Numbered from the stretch's first letter, positions 41,510 through 50,747 are shown. The stretch: DNA of 64,000 nucleotides from Kitasatospora sp. DSM 101779 (GCF_025655475.1 NZ_JAHTIK010000001.1:830381-894380); one strand, 5' to 3'. Notes: generated from the letters alone by a model not told the origin. Numbers and translations are program-made.

Positions 41510-42484
41510 ATGGCCACGACCTCCCGCCCGACCGCCCCGGTCCTGGAACCGGCCGCCACCGATCTGGCGAAGGCCACCGACCCGCACCCGCGCATCTACG
41601 AACTCGCCCCGGACGAGGGCCGCGACGCACTGGCCGGCCTGCAGACCGGCGCCGGCGTCGACAAGCCCGCCGTCGACGAGGAGTGGCTCGACGTCGACAC
41701 CGGGCCGTACGGGACGGTCCGCACCCGCATCGTCCGCCCCGCGGGCGCCACCGGCACCCTGCCGGTGATCTTCTACATCCACGGCGCGGGCTGGGCCTTC
41801 GGCGACGAGAACACCCACGACCGGCTCGTGCGCGAACTCGCGGTCCGCGCGAACGCCGCCGTGGTCTTCCCCGTCTACACCCGAGCGCCCGAGGCCAAGT
41901 ACCCGACCCAGATCGAACAGAACTACGCCGTCGGCCAGTGGCTCAAGGACCACGGCCCGGACAAGAACCTCGACCCCGGCACCATGGCGGTCTGCGGCGA
42001 CTCGGTCGGCGGCAACATGTCGACCGTCTTCGCGATGATGAACGCCGAACGCGGCGGGCTGACCCTCAAGTGCCAGGTGCTGCTCTACCCGGTCACCGAC
42101 GCCGCCTTCGACACCCCCTCCTACCTGCAGTTCTCCGAGGGCTACTACCTCACCCGCGAGGGCATGCAGTGGTTCTGGGACCAGTACACCACCGACCCCG
42201 CCGAACGCGCCGACCCGCACGCCTCACCGCTGCGCGCCTCCGCCCAGCAGCTCCGGGCCATGCCGCCGACCCTGATCATCACGGACGAGGCCGACGTGCT
42301 CCGCGACGAGGGCGAGGCCTACGCCGCGAAACTGCGCGCCGCCGGAGTCCAGGTCACCGCCGTCCGCATCCTCGGCATGGTCCACGACTTCATGATGCTC
42401 GACAGCCTGCGCGACACCGCCGCCAACAACGTCGCCCTCAAACTCGCCGGCGACACCCTGCGCGACGCCCTGCACGGCTGGTGA
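41510..42484 (+). CDS. Alpha/beta hydrolase, hormone-sensitive-lipase-type esterase
   Basis: A 324-residue esterase. The oxyanion-hole motif HGAG (91-94), nucleophile elbow GDSVGG (Ser165), the Asp in ITDEADVLRDEGE and the His in MVHDFM give a complete triad. It hydrolyses short-chain esters; no signal peptide. ATG 41510 is preferred because GGAGG lies exactly five bases upstream; an ATG at 41498 lacks this. It is the only intact gene in a decayed stretch. Confidence 0.9.
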   Translation: MATTSRPTAPVLEPAATDLAKATDPHPRIYELAPDEGRDALAGLQTGAGVDKPAVDEEWLDVDTGPYGTVRTRIVRPAGATGTLPVIFYIHGAGWAFGDENTHDRLVRELAVRANAAVVFPVYTRAPEAKYPTQIEQNYAVGQWLKDHGPDKNLDPGTMAVCGDSVGGNMSTVFAMMNAERGGLTLKCQVLLYPVTDAAFDTPSYLQFSEGYYLTREGMQWFWDQYTTDPAERADPHASPLRASAQQLRAMPPTLIITDEADVLRDEGEAYAAKLRAAGVQVTAVRILGMVHDFMMLDSLRDTAANNVALKLAGDTLRDALHGW

Positions 42485-42510
42485 GCAGAGGCCGAACCCG
42501 ACACACGGCC

Positions 42511-42582
42511 ATGGTGCTCCCGCTGGCCGTCTTCTTCGCCCTCCAGCGCCAGTTCGTCGGCGGCATGATGGCCGGCGCCCTC
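42511..42582 (+). pseudogene. Sugar ABC permease (MalG type), C-terminal remnant
   Basis: About 24 codons reading LPLAVFFALQRQFVGGMMAG, which match the last residues of carbohydrate ABC permeases; the frame then runs into unrelated sequence. No start or upstream match. Confidence 0.5.
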
Positions 42583-42789
42583 AGATGGCCGAGCGGTACC
42601 AACGGCTCGCGCCGAGAACGTGCGGCATCGTCCTCTCCTGCCGCAGACCCCCGTTCGACGAGGAGGTGATGCCGACGGATCCGCGTCATGGGCGTGATCC
42701 GACCACGGGCCAGGCCGACCGGCGCCCGTCTCCGACCTGCAGCGGAGCACGGGCGCCGGTGTTCAACCCCGGGGCCGTTCGAGGGGTGA

Positions 42790-42981
42790 CCGCGCAGCCT
42801 GCGCGTCGGCGGTGCCACCGAGCTCCAGGAAGCCGGCGTGCCGGAGCACCGAATCGCCGGGATGGGCGACCGGCGCACGGGCCCGACCGCACGGCGGCGC
42901 TACGTCCGCCGCCTCATGGTGGCGCAGCAGGACCCGTGCGCGGCGGCCCGGCAAGCCCGGCAGCAGCGGTCGGCCGGAAGA
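42790..42981 (+). pseudogene. Tyrosine recombinase/integrase, C-terminal remnant
   Basis: This 63-codon fragment, after an in-frame stop, reads SLRVGGATELQEAGVPEHRI then GMGDRR and RRRYVRRL. This fits the end of a phage-type integrase: the HxxR-like SLR, the GGATxxxxAGVPxHxI helix and the Tyr nucleophile about 35 residues later. No catalytic domain precedes it. Confidence 0.48.
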
Positions 42982-43353
42982 TGACGGCACATCAGGACAG
43001 CGGTCGCGGACTTCAGGACCACGCGGAGGCGCACGCCCGGGACGTGAGTGCCGTCGTCCTCCCCGTCGCCTTCGGGTTCGAGCGGTTGGTCATGCGCGGT
43101 GGCACCGGGTGGAAGGTGCTGGGGCCTGCGCACCCATTGCCTCTCCGGTCGCGTCCGCGCTGATCGTCTTCCTGCTGTTCAAGCTTCGGCTGTCGCCCGC
43201 CGTCGGCCGTGCTCTCGACATTGCGATCCTGCTCCTCATGCGCTTCTCCGTCTCCTGGCTGTCGCTGTGGTCGTTGAACGCGGCTCGCAACGGCGCTTGG
43301 CGCTTTTCCCGGCGTGTGAGCCGGGACCCACGGTTCGGCCAAGGGCTGTCCCG
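42982..43353. other. Gap without recognisable gene, lower-GC 3' part
   Basis: About 370 bases between the integrase remnant and the helicase stop. The part at 43160-43300 is less GC-rich and can be read as a hydrophobic segment on the plus strand (ALIVFLLFKLRLSP and further), but it has no start, ribosome site or family match. I support no gene here. Confidence 0.45.
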
Positions 43354-45654
43354 TCATTGATCTTCGGCCGACGCCGGCAGCTCCAGGCCCTCCGGAAGCG
43401 CCGCGCTGTGCACCACGCCCAGCCGCTGCGTGGCGCGGGTCAGCGCGACGTAGAGCTCCGCGCGGCCGAACTCGGCCGGTTCGACCACCAGCACGCTGTC
43501 GAACTCCAGGCCCTTGGCCTGCGCCGGCGAGAGCAGGACGACCGGGCGGGTGAGGTCCGGCTCGGGCCCGTGGTCGGCGTGGGGCAGCGCGGCGGACAGA
43601 GCGCCGAGCAGACGCGCCGGTGCCACCACGGCCAGTCGCCCGCCCGCGCCGTCCGCCGGGAGCGGCTCCGCCGCGACGCACGCCGCCACTGCGTCGGCCA
43701 GCCCGGTCGCCGCCGCGACCCTCCGCGCCCACGGGCGGACACCCGTGGACCGCACCGAGCGCGGCGGTTCGAATCCTGGCTCCACCGCACGGATCACGCC
43801 CGCCGCGACGTCCATGATCTCGGCCGGGGTGCGGTAGTTGACGTCCAGCAGCACCCGCTCGAAGCGCTCACCCACGTGCGGGCCCAGCGCGGCGGACCAG
43901 TTTCCGCAGCTGCCCGGCTCCGAGCTCTGCGCCGGGTCGCCGACCAGGGTCATCGAGCGGGTCGGGCAGCGTCGCATCAGCAGCCGCCACAGCATCGGGG
44001 TCAGCTCCTGCGCCTCGTCGACGATGATGTGGCCGAAGGCCCAGGTCCGGTCTGCCGCCGCGCGCTCCGCGGCGGTACGCCGGTCCGCCTCCTCCTGACG
44101 GTCCGCCAGCCGTTCGGCGTCGATGAGGTCGTGGGCTGCCAGCTGCTCGGAGTCCTCGTCGTCGCGGTCGGCGAACTCGTGGCTGCGCGAGCCGTACGAG
44201 AGGTCCAGAACGCCCTGGGCGTAGGCGATGGCCTCCTGCCGCTGCGCTTCCTCCGCGGCGAGGCGGGCCGAGTCGTCCTCGCCGACCAGTTCCGCCGCCT
44301 CGTCCAGCAGCGGCACGTCCGCCGGGGTCCACGGCCAGGCCGTGAAGGGCCCGCACGGAGCGCGGCGGACGGCCGCGGCGTCGGCGTCCGGCAGGTGGGT
44401 GGGCTCCTCCAGGTAGTCGGCGACCAGCTGCTCCGGTGTCAGCAGCGGCCACAGCTCGTCGATCACGGCGTGGACCTGCGCGCTGGCGGCGACGCCCTTG
44501 CCGATCAGCGCCCGGTCGTCGGCGCCGAGCAGGTTCGGGCCGCCGTAGGGGTCGGCGCCGATCCGGTCCACCAACTGGGCGGTGAGCCCGTCGATGACCG
44601 CGAAGGCGAAGTGCGGCCGGGCCAGGTTGTGCGGCAGCTGCGTGTTGCGGGCGCGTTCGCGGGCGGCCGCGACCAGCTCCCGGTCCAGCAGCAGTTCGCC
44701 GTCCTCGTGGTCGATCCGCAGCTCCGGCCAGCCCATGGCTTGCCGGTCGCGGAGGTGGGCCGCGAGGGCGTCCGCCATGGCGGCCCCGCCCTTGACGGTT
44801 GCCGCCTCGGGCGTGTCCGTGCCGGTGGCGTGCACGCCGGGGAAGAGCTCACCGGGGGTGGCCAGCAGCACCCCGGTCTCGCCCAGCGAGGGCAGCACCT
44901 GGCCGATGTAGCCGAGGAAGGCCGGGTTGGGCCCGACGATCAGCACCGCGCGCCGAGCCAGCAGCTCGCGGTGCGCGTAGAGCAGGTACGCGGCGCGGTG
45001 CAGGGCCACCGCCGTCTTCCCGGTGCCGGGACCGCCCTCGACGACCAGCACGCCGCGGTGCGGGGCGCGGATGATCCGGTCCTGTTCGGCCTGGATGGTC
45101 TGCACGATGTCGTGCATCCGGCCGGTCCGGGCGGCGTCCAGCGCGGAGAGCAGCACGGCGTCGGCGTCCGCGTCCTCGTGGCCGGTGCGTTCGGCGTCGT
45201 CGAGATCGAGGATCTCGTCGTGCAGGGCCGTGACCCGGTTCCTCTCGGTGGTGATGTGCCGCCGCCGGCGGAGGCCCATCGGCTCGTGGCCGGTGGCCAG
45301 GTAGAACGGGCGGGCGGCATCGGCGCGCCAGTCGACGACCAGCGGCGTCCGCTCCTCGTCGCCGGCGCGGATCCCGATCCGGCCGATGTGACGGTCGGTC
45401 CCGTCCCGGAACGCCAGCCGCCCGAAGCAGAGCCCGTGCTCTCCGGAGGAGTAGACGGCCAGCAGCTCGCTCTGCTCGGCCACCTGCACGTCCCGCTCCA
45501 GCCGCAGCTGCGCGGTGGCCGGTGCCTGCGCCAGCGCGGCGCCGACCGCGGCGGCGGCCTGCGCCTCCAGCTCGGCGAGGCGTCCGCGGAGCAGATCGAT
45601 GAATTCCTGCTCCCGAAGAATTTCGCCGTTTGACAATTCCACTCCCGCTCGCAT
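43354..45654 (-). CDS. HelD/HelR-type UvrD-like helicase (RNA polymerase-associated)
   Basis: A protein of up to 766 residues of the superfamily 1 HelD class. The N-terminus is a coiled-coil arm (EQEFIDLLRGRLAELEAQ), then the HelD-specific module (GRLAFRDGTDRHIGRIGI, VVDWRADAARPFYLATG), Walker A GPGTGKT (208-214) and Walker B IIVDEAQELTPMLW. HelD proteins recycle stalled RNA polymerase; the HelR branch gives rifamycin tolerance. The ATG at 45654 lies only two bases after a TAGTAT box, so a TTG at 45636 with GGGAG six bases upstream may be the true start. Confidence 0.88.
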   Translation of the reverse strand: MRAGVELSNGEILREQEFIDLLRGRLAELEAQAAAAVGAALAQAPATAQLRLERDVQVAEQSELLAVYSSGEHGLCFGRLAFRDGTDRHIGRIGIRAGDEERTPLVVDWRADAARPFYLATGHEPMGLRRRRHITTERNRVTALHDEILDLDDAERTGHEDADADAVLLSALDAARTGRMHDIVQTIQAEQDRIIRAPHRGVLVVEGGPGTGKTAVALHRAAYLLYAHRELLARRAVLIVGPNPAFLGYIGQVLPSLGETGVLLATPGELFPGVHATGTDTPEAATVKGGAAMADALAAHLRDRQAMGWPELRIDHEDGELLLDRELVAAARERARNTQLPHNLARPHFAFAVIDGLTAQLVDRIGADPYGGPNLLGADDRALIGKGVAASAQVHAVIDELWPLLTPEQLVADYLEEPTHLPDADAAAVRRAPCGPFTAWPWTPADVPLLDEAAELVGEDDSARLAAEEAQRQEAIAYAQGVLDLSYGSRSHEFADRDDEDSEQLAAHDLIDAERLADRQEEADRRTAAERAAADRTWAFGHIIVDEAQELTPMLWRLLMRRCPTRSMTLVGDPAQSSEPGSCGNWSAALGPHVGERFERVLLDVNYRTPAEIMDVAAGVIRAVEPGFEPPRSVRSTGVRPWARRVAAATGLADAVAACVAAEPLPADGAGGRLAVVAPARLLGALSAALPHADHGPEPDLTRPVVLLSPAQAKGLEFDSVLVVEPAEFGRAELYVALTRATQRLGVVHSAALPEGLELPASAEDQ

Positions 45655-45659
45655 ATACT
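45630..45659 (+). promoter_or_regulatory. Near-consensus promoter reading away from the helicase
   Basis: Perfect -35 TTGACA (45630-45635), 18-bp spacer, TATACT (45654-45659). It is the closest match to the primary consensus in the window. It lies over the helicase start region on the other strand, and its -10 overlaps the helicase's own TAGTAT. Confidence 0.75.
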
Positions 45660-45665
45660 AACGCC

Positions 45666-45770
45666 AGAGATTTTTCGAGTGTTCGAATTCGACTCTCATC
45701 GAATGAACCCACCGAATCCTCCAATGTACGAGGGAATTGTCCGGGGCGCCAGAGCGTCCCGGTTTTTTTA
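45666..45770 (+). ncRNA. Candidate small RNA, about 105 nt, divergent from helicase
   Basis: The region is bounded by the promoter at 45630-45659 and an intrinsic terminator at 45741-45769. The predicted transcript is AT-richer than its surroundings, has a 5' hairpin around GAGT...ACTC, and contains an ATG at 45724 whose frame runs through the terminator, so it is unlikely to be a normal mRNA. It could be a regulatory sRNA or a leader attenuator. No known RNA family is recognised. Confidence 0.55.
45741..45769 (+). terminator. Intrinsic terminator with T7 tract
   Basis: A 9-bp stem (45741-45749 with 45754-45762, one G-U pair), 4-nt loop, then seven Ts. A rare textbook rho-independent terminator for this GC-rich genome. 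Confidence 0.88.
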
Positions 45771-45788
45771 TTTGCTGCGCCTTCGGCT

Positions 45789-45859
45789 GACCGTCCGCCG
45801 GCCGCTCCCGTCCCCTGCTGGTGAAGTGCTCGCCGCCGGGACCGTCCGCCGGCCGCTCC
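45789..45859. repeat. 20-bp direct repeat pair
   Basis: GACCGTCCGCCGGCCGCTCC occurs at 45789-45808 and 45840-45859, 51 bp apart, in the non-coding stretch between the candidate RNA and the MBL gene. No function is evident. Confidence 0.7.
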
Positions 45860-46007
45860 GCGTGTTCCTGCTCCCCACCGGACCGACCGCACCGGTCATC
45901 GTCGGCGCACTCCGGTGCGGCAGCGTCGCAGCCGGGTTCCCACGCCACAGGCGCCGTCCGTCACCCGCACCGGAACGCGCCACGAGAACGCATCCCGGAG
46001 GTCGGGA

Positions 46008-46646
46008 TCACGGCCGGGATCCGGGCTCCTGGAGATCGACCGACCCGCCCAGTGGGATGCGGGCGTAGTCGGTCCCGTGCTCCTCCAGCAGCCATCCGTC
46101 GAAGTTCTCCATCCCGATGTCACTGAGGTTGGCGTCGTGGATGGGGAACGCCCGGGCCGGTCGTACGGCGCGGACGAACTCGATGGCTTCGCGGAGCTTC
46201 AGCCATGGACCGGATGCCGGGACGAGCAGGGTGTCGACCGGTTCGACGGGGACGAACAGCGAGTCCCCCGGGTGGTAGACGCCTTCGACGATGAACCCGA
46301 TGTTGGGGCAGCCGGGCAGGCCGTCGATGATCTCGGCGTGCTCACCGCCGACGGCACGTACGGTGAACCCGGCCGCGGTGAAGGTCTCTCCCGCCGCGAC
46401 GGCGGTCGCGCCGTCGCCGAGGGCTGCGGCCAGGGCGGCATGGGTGTGGACGGTCAGCTCGGGGGTGCTCGCACGCGCTGCGGCGAGCTTGCCGACGTCG
46501 AGGTGATCCGCGTGCTCGTGGGTGATGAGCACGGCGGTGGCGCCGGACAGGGCTTCCATCTCGGAAAGGGTGCCCGGGTCGATCACGAGCACCCGATCGC
46601 CGTCCTCGAGGCGCACACAGGCATGGCCGTACTTCGTCAGACGCAT
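46008..46646 (-). CDS. MBL-fold metallohydrolase, UlaG-like
   Basis: A 212-residue metal-dependent hydrolase. It begins MRLTKYGHACVRLE, and the metal motif is THEHADHLD, with VGGEHAEI and PASGPWLK later; this compact layout resembles the UlaG/RNase Z-like small MBL enzymes. The substrate is unknown. Starts at ATG 46646; divergent from the carboxypeptidase gene. Confidence 0.88.
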   Translation of the reverse strand: MRLTKYGHACVRLEDGDRVLVIDPGTLSEMEALSGATAVLITHEHADHLDVGKLAAARASTPELTVHTHAALAAALGDGATAVAAGETFTAAGFTVRAVGGEHAEIIDGLPGCPNIGFIVEGVYHPGDSLFVPVEPVDTLLVPASGPWLKLREAIEFVRAVRPARAFPIHDANLSDIGMENFDGWLLEEHGTDYARIPLGGSVDLQEPGSRP

Positions 46647-46959
46647 CCGATCAACCTACCGTCACGTGTCGCACCGCATCGGCGACATGGGCCGGGCCAC
46701 CGTCTCGCGGCCGGTCCACGGCACTCACGGGATCGACGGTGACCGCTCCTGTCCCCGCCGACGTTCGCCCGACAGGACCAGGACGTGCAGCTCGGGGACG
46801 GGTTGGAACGTCGCCGCACACGCCCTGCGGGGAGCAACCTGCCGACGGGTCGAGCCGATCCGGGCGACGGTCGAGGGGCGAGGATCTTCTTCGGGTGCAA
46901 CCCAACGGCAGGACGAGGCGTGTAGATCAACCGACACCACTGCCTTGGGGGGACCCACC
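46647..46959. other. Divergent intergenic region, no gene seen
   Basis: 313 bases between the MBL gene and the carboxypeptidase gene. There is no ORF with a ribosome site and no clear hairpin; promoter boxes are not obvious. Confidence 0.45.
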
Positions 46960-48924
46960 ATGCCTGAATCCGCTGCCACGCCACCGGCATCAGCCACCGC
47001 TGCCGACCACCGGAAACCGGACACCGCGCCGACGAGCACACCCCCGGTCGCGGAACGGACCAACGGACCGGCGGAGTCGGCCGACCCGGCGGGGCCCGAG
47101 GCCGTGGCCGACCGGGGCACGGGGAAGGCCTCCGAGGTGGCCGACCGGCCCGCGGCAACCGACACGGCCGCCGGGGCCGACGACACCGCCGACGACACCG
47201 CCGATGGCACGGCGTGTCCGGCCGCGGCGGGCGAGACGGTTCGGCTGCGCATCGAGGCCGTGGACGGTCCGGATGCCGGGGCCGGGGCCGGGGCCCATGT
47301 CTCGGCGGACGAGCCCGCGGGCGGGAAGCCCACGACCGCGCCGGGCGCGAACGCCCGACTGCCCGTCGATGCCGCGGCCACCCCCGCACCCGAGACGGCG
47401 GCGGAGCCGACCGACGGCACGGACGCCGACGGGCCGGCGGGCCCGAGGACGACCGCCGCCGCCGGCGCCACCGTCCGGACCCGTGTCGACCCGGGCACGG
47501 ACGGGACGAGCCGGCCCACTGCCGAAGCCCGGGCCGAGCCCGACGTCGACGTGCCCGCCGCCGGCTCCCTCGTCGCCGCCTCCCGGCGACCGGGCGAGGC
47601 TCCGGGCGCTCCCGCCGCCGCAGCGCCCCCGCCCGTGGCACCGCAGATCACCGCACCCGCGCCCGCAGCCGCGCCTGCGCCCGACGGCGAACCGCCGGTC
47701 GACCCGAAGGGCCCGCGGCGTCGGACCGCCGGGACGGCGGCGCTGGTGAGTGCGGGTGTCGCCCTGCTGCTGGGAGGAGGCGCCGTCCTCCAGCTGGTGC
47801 GGCCGCTGCCCGCGCCGAAGGCGATGCTGACGCTGGCGGAGTCGGTCCGGTTCCCCGGTGGGGAGATGGCCGTGGACTGGCCCGTCCAGGGGCAGTCCGC
47901 CGCCGCGGTGGTCGGAGTTGGTTCACTCGGTACGTCCGGTGAGCAGACGCCGGTGCCGATCGCATCGGTGACCAAGGTGATGAACGCCGACCTCGTCCTG
48001 AAGGCGCACCCGCTGAAGCCCGGCGAGAGCGGACCGATGATCACTGTCGACCGGGCGGGCACCCAGTACGCGGGCGACGAGTCCCACGTCCAGTTGGTGG
48101 AGGGTCAGAAGATCAGCCAGCGTCAGGCGCTGGAGATGCTGATGCTGCCGTCGGCGAACAACGTCGCCCGGTTGCTGGCCCGTTGGGATGCGGGCTCGGA
48201 GGAGGCGTTCATCGCCAAGATGAACGCCGAGGCAGCGCGGCTGGGCATGGCGGACACCACCTACGCGGACCCGGCGGGCTACGACAACGACACCCGGAGC
48301 ACCGCCGCCGACCAGCTCAAGCTGGCCGAGGAGGTGATGAAGGACGAAACCTTCCGGGAGATCGTCGCCGAACCGAGCACCCGGTTCAACGGTGAGCTCG
48401 TCACCAACACGAACCACCTGGTGGCCTCGGAAGCGGGGACGGTGATCGGGGTCAAGACGGGTTCGTCCTCGGCCGCCCAGTCCGCGCTGATGTGGGCGGC
48501 GGTCAAGGACGTCGCCGGGACCCGGCGAACCATCATCGGTGTCACCCTCCGGCAACCGTTCGTGAAGAACCTCAAGGACGCCCTGGCGGCGCAGCCGCCG
48601 AGCCTGAAGGCCATTCAGTCGATCCGTAGGGGTCTCACCGAGCAGACCGTCGTCTCCAAGGGGCAGGTCGTCGGGCGTGTCGACGACGGGCTGGGCACCA
48701 CTGTGCCGGTCGTCGCCGACCGGGACGTCACGGTCGCCGGCTGGTCCGGGCTCACCGCGACGATCGCCCTGGAGTCGTCCGGGATCCCCCGCAGCGGCGG
48801 GGCCGGGACCCGGGTCGGCACCCTGGCCGTGGTCACCGGGGCCACCCGGGTCGAGGTGCCCGTCTCGCTCCAGCACGGGCTCACCGCACCGTCGCTCGCC
48901 ACCCGCCTCCTGCGCAGACCGTGA
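46960..48924 (+). CDS. D-Ala-D-Ala carboxypeptidase (low-molecular-weight PBP) with long N-tail
   Basis: A 654-residue membrane-anchored penicillin-binding enzyme. Residues 1-255 are a disordered Ala/Pro/Thr-rich tail that should stay in the cytoplasm; a single helix follows at 257-280; the peptidase S11 domain occupies about 300-560 with SVTK (S336, K339), SAN (398-400) and KTG. It trims the terminal D-Ala of peptidoglycan stems. GGGGGGA precedes the ATG at 46960. No partner gene is adjacent. Confidence 0.9.
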   Translation: MPESAATPPASATAADHRKPDTAPTSTPPVAERTNGPAESADPAGPEAVADRGTGKASEVADRPAATDTAAGADDTADDTADGTACPAAAGETVRLRIEAVDGPDAGAGAGAHVSADEPAGGKPTTAPGANARLPVDAAATPAPETAAEPTDGTDADGPAGPRTTAAAGATVRTRVDPGTDGTSRPTAEARAEPDVDVPAAGSLVAASRRPGEAPGAPAAAAPPPVAPQITAPAPAAAPAPDGEPPVDPKGPRRRTAGTAALVSAGVALLLGGGAVLQLVRPLPAPKAMLTLAESVRFPGGEMAVDWPVQGQSAAAVVGVGSLGTSGEQTPVPIASVTKVMNADLVLKAHPLKPGESGPMITVDRAGTQYAGDESHVQLVEGQKISQRQALEMLMLPSANNVARLLARWDAGSEEAFIAKMNAEAARLGMADTTYADPAGYDNDTRSTAADQLKLAEEVMKDETFREIVAEPSTRFNGELVTNTNHLVASEAGTVIGVKTGSSSAAQSALMWAAVKDVAGTRRTIIGVTLRQPFVKNLKDALAAQPPSLKAIQSIRRGLTEQTVVSKGQVVGRVDDGLGTTVPVVADRDVTVAGWSGLTATIALESSGIPRSGGAGTRVGTLAVVTGATRVEVPVSLQHGLTAPSLATRLLRRP

Positions 48925-49207
48925 CGGCCGGGGCAACGCTCACCGGACACCGGCATGTTTCGGGAGTCGCCTGCCCTCCGATCCGGTGAGGCACGACGGA
49001 GGGCCGGGTCGTTGCCCGGCCGCAGCGGCGGGCCGGACCATGCCGACGCGCCTCGCCGGACGACCTCCGCCGGACAGGGCCTCCCGGGGCGCGTCCGGCC
49101 GCGTCTGCCCGAGTCTGCGCAGCGGGGTTGCGTACGGTCGACGGTGTCGCCGCCGAACCTGGCGGGCGAGCGAGCCGTCCGAACCGCGTCGAAGGAGACC
49201 GAGCGCC

Positions 49208-50734
49208 GTGCAACGCAAGTGGTGGACGCTGATCGCCGTCTCGGTCGCGACGTTCATGCTGCTGCTCGACATCACCGTGGTCAACGTCGCTCTGCCGTCC
49301 ATCCGCAAGGACCTGGGCGCGAGCTTCACCGACCTGCAGTGGGTGTTCGACGCCTACGCCCTCTCGCTGGCCGCCCTGGTGCTGACAGCGGGTTCACTGG
49401 CCGACCGGCTCGGGCGGCGCCGGATCTTCGCCGCAGGGCTGGTGACGTTCTCGGGCGCCTCGCTGCTCTGTGCCCTCGCGCCGAACCCGGTCTTCCTCAA
49501 CGTCTCCCGCGCGGTGCAGGGGGTCGGCGGCGCGGCGATGTTCGCCGTCTCGCTCGCCCTGGTCGCACAGGAGTTCCCGCCCGGTCGTGAGCGCGGCACC
49601 GCGATGGGCATCTACGGGGCGACGATCGGCGTGGCCGTCGCGGTCGGCCCGCTGATCGGCGGGGCCCTCACGGACTCGCTCGGCTGGGAGTGGATCTTCT
49701 ACCTCAACGTGCCGATCGGTGCGGCGGCCCTGGTCGTCACCTACGTGAAACTGGCCGAGAGCCGCGACCCCAACGCCACCCGGATCGACTGGGCAGGGGT
49801 CGCGGCCTTCAGCAGCGGACTGTTCCTGCTCGTCCTGGCGCTGGTACGGGGCAACGCCGAGGGCTGGAGCAGTGCGTTGATCGTGACGCTGTTCGCCGGC
49901 GCGGCCGTGCTGCTCGTCGTCTTCGTGGTGATCGAACGCCGCGTCCCGGAGCCGATGCTGCCACTCGGGCTGTTCCGCCGGCACGCGTTCACCGGAGTGC
50001 AGTTGGCCGCGTTCGCGGTCTCCAGCTCGCTGTTCGCCCTCTTCCTCTATCTGACGCTGTACCTGCAGAACTACCTCGGCCTCTCACCGTTCGCCGCGGG
50101 TGTGCGATACCTGCCGATCACCGCGCTCAGCTTCGTCGTGGCGCCGCTGGCCGGCATCATGCTCTCCCGGGTGCCGGCCCGGCTGATGCTCTGCGCCGGC
50201 CTCGTCGCGGTCGGCGCGGGCATGCTTCTGATGGGCGACATCCAGCCCGACGACACCTGGACCGGCCTGCTCGCCGGCTTCCTCGTCGGCGGCGCGGGTG
50301 TCGGTCTGATCAACCCGGTGATCGCCGACGTCGCGGTCAGCGTGGTGCCCAAGGAGAACAGCGGCATGGCGGCCGGCATCAACGACACCTTCCGGCAGGT
50401 CGGCATTGCCGTCGGCATCGCGGTCTGGGGGGCCATCTTCGTCGGCCGGGGCTCCCAGGAGGTCCGCGAGCTGACCGCGGGCACGCCGCTCGCCGAGGGG
50501 GCCCGGCCGCGCGAACTGATCGAGGCAGCGTCGTCCGGCAGCCTGCCGCAGGCGCTCGCCGCCGTCCCCGAACCGGCCCGGGCGGCAGCGTCGGCCGCGG
50601 CCCGGGCCGGATTCCTCGACGGCCTCAATCTCGTGCTGCTGCTCGGCGGCCTGGTCAGCCTGGCCGGCGCAGCCCTCGCGCTCTGGCTGGTCCGGGAGGA
50701 CGAGATCGACCGTCAGGAGCCACAGACCCCCTGA
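49208..50734 (+). CDS. MFS drug-efflux transporter, DHA2 (EmrB/QacA) type
   Basis: A 508-residue 14-helix exporter. N-terminal LDITVVNVALPSI is motif D1 with the membrane Asp, SLADRLGRRRIF is motif A, and GAAMFAVSLALV and GATIGVAVAVGPLIGG are the motif B/C helices of antiporters. It exports hydrophobic or cationic drugs in exchange for protons. GTG 49208 with AAGGAG upstream. No neighbouring repressor is visible. Confidence 0.92.
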   Translation: MQRKWWTLIAVSVATFMLLLDITVVNVALPSIRKDLGASFTDLQWVFDAYALSLAALVLTAGSLADRLGRRRIFAAGLVTFSGASLLCALAPNPVFLNVSRAVQGVGGAAMFAVSLALVAQEFPPGRERGTAMGIYGATIGVAVAVGPLIGGALTDSLGWEWIFYLNVPIGAAALVVTYVKLAESRDPNATRIDWAGVAAFSSGLFLLVLALVRGNAEGWSSALIVTLFAGAAVLLVVFVVIERRVPEPMLPLGLFRRHAFTGVQLAAFAVSSSLFALFLYLTLYLQNYLGLSPFAAGVRYLPITALSFVVAPLAGIMLSRVPARLMLCAGLVAVGAGMLLMGDIQPDDTWTGLLAGFLVGGAGVGLINPVIADVAVSVVPKENSGMAAGINDTFRQVGIAVGIAVWGAIFVGRGSQEVRELTAGTPLAEGARPRELIEAASSGSLPQALAAVPEPARAAASAAARAGFLDGLNLVLLLGGLVSLAGAALALWLVREDEIDRQEPQTP

Positions 50735-50747
50735 CCGGGGGTCCGCG

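Noticed and set aside
42812..43360. A plus-strand frame with a hydrophobic C-terminal end
   Set aside because: Arg/Gly-rich start without ribosome site and no family; the hydrophobic end alone does not support a gene.
45660..45710. LexA-type SOS box or rifamycin-associated element upstream of the helicase
   Set aside because: TTCGA/TCGAA repeats are present, but the GAAC-N4-GTTC core of an actinobacterial SOS box is missing, and I see no inverted repeat I could call the rifamycin element.
45679..46068. A plus-strand frame starting in the candidate RNA and crossing the T7 terminator
   Set aside because: It would have to read through an intrinsic terminator and has atypical codon use; a non-coding transcript fits better.
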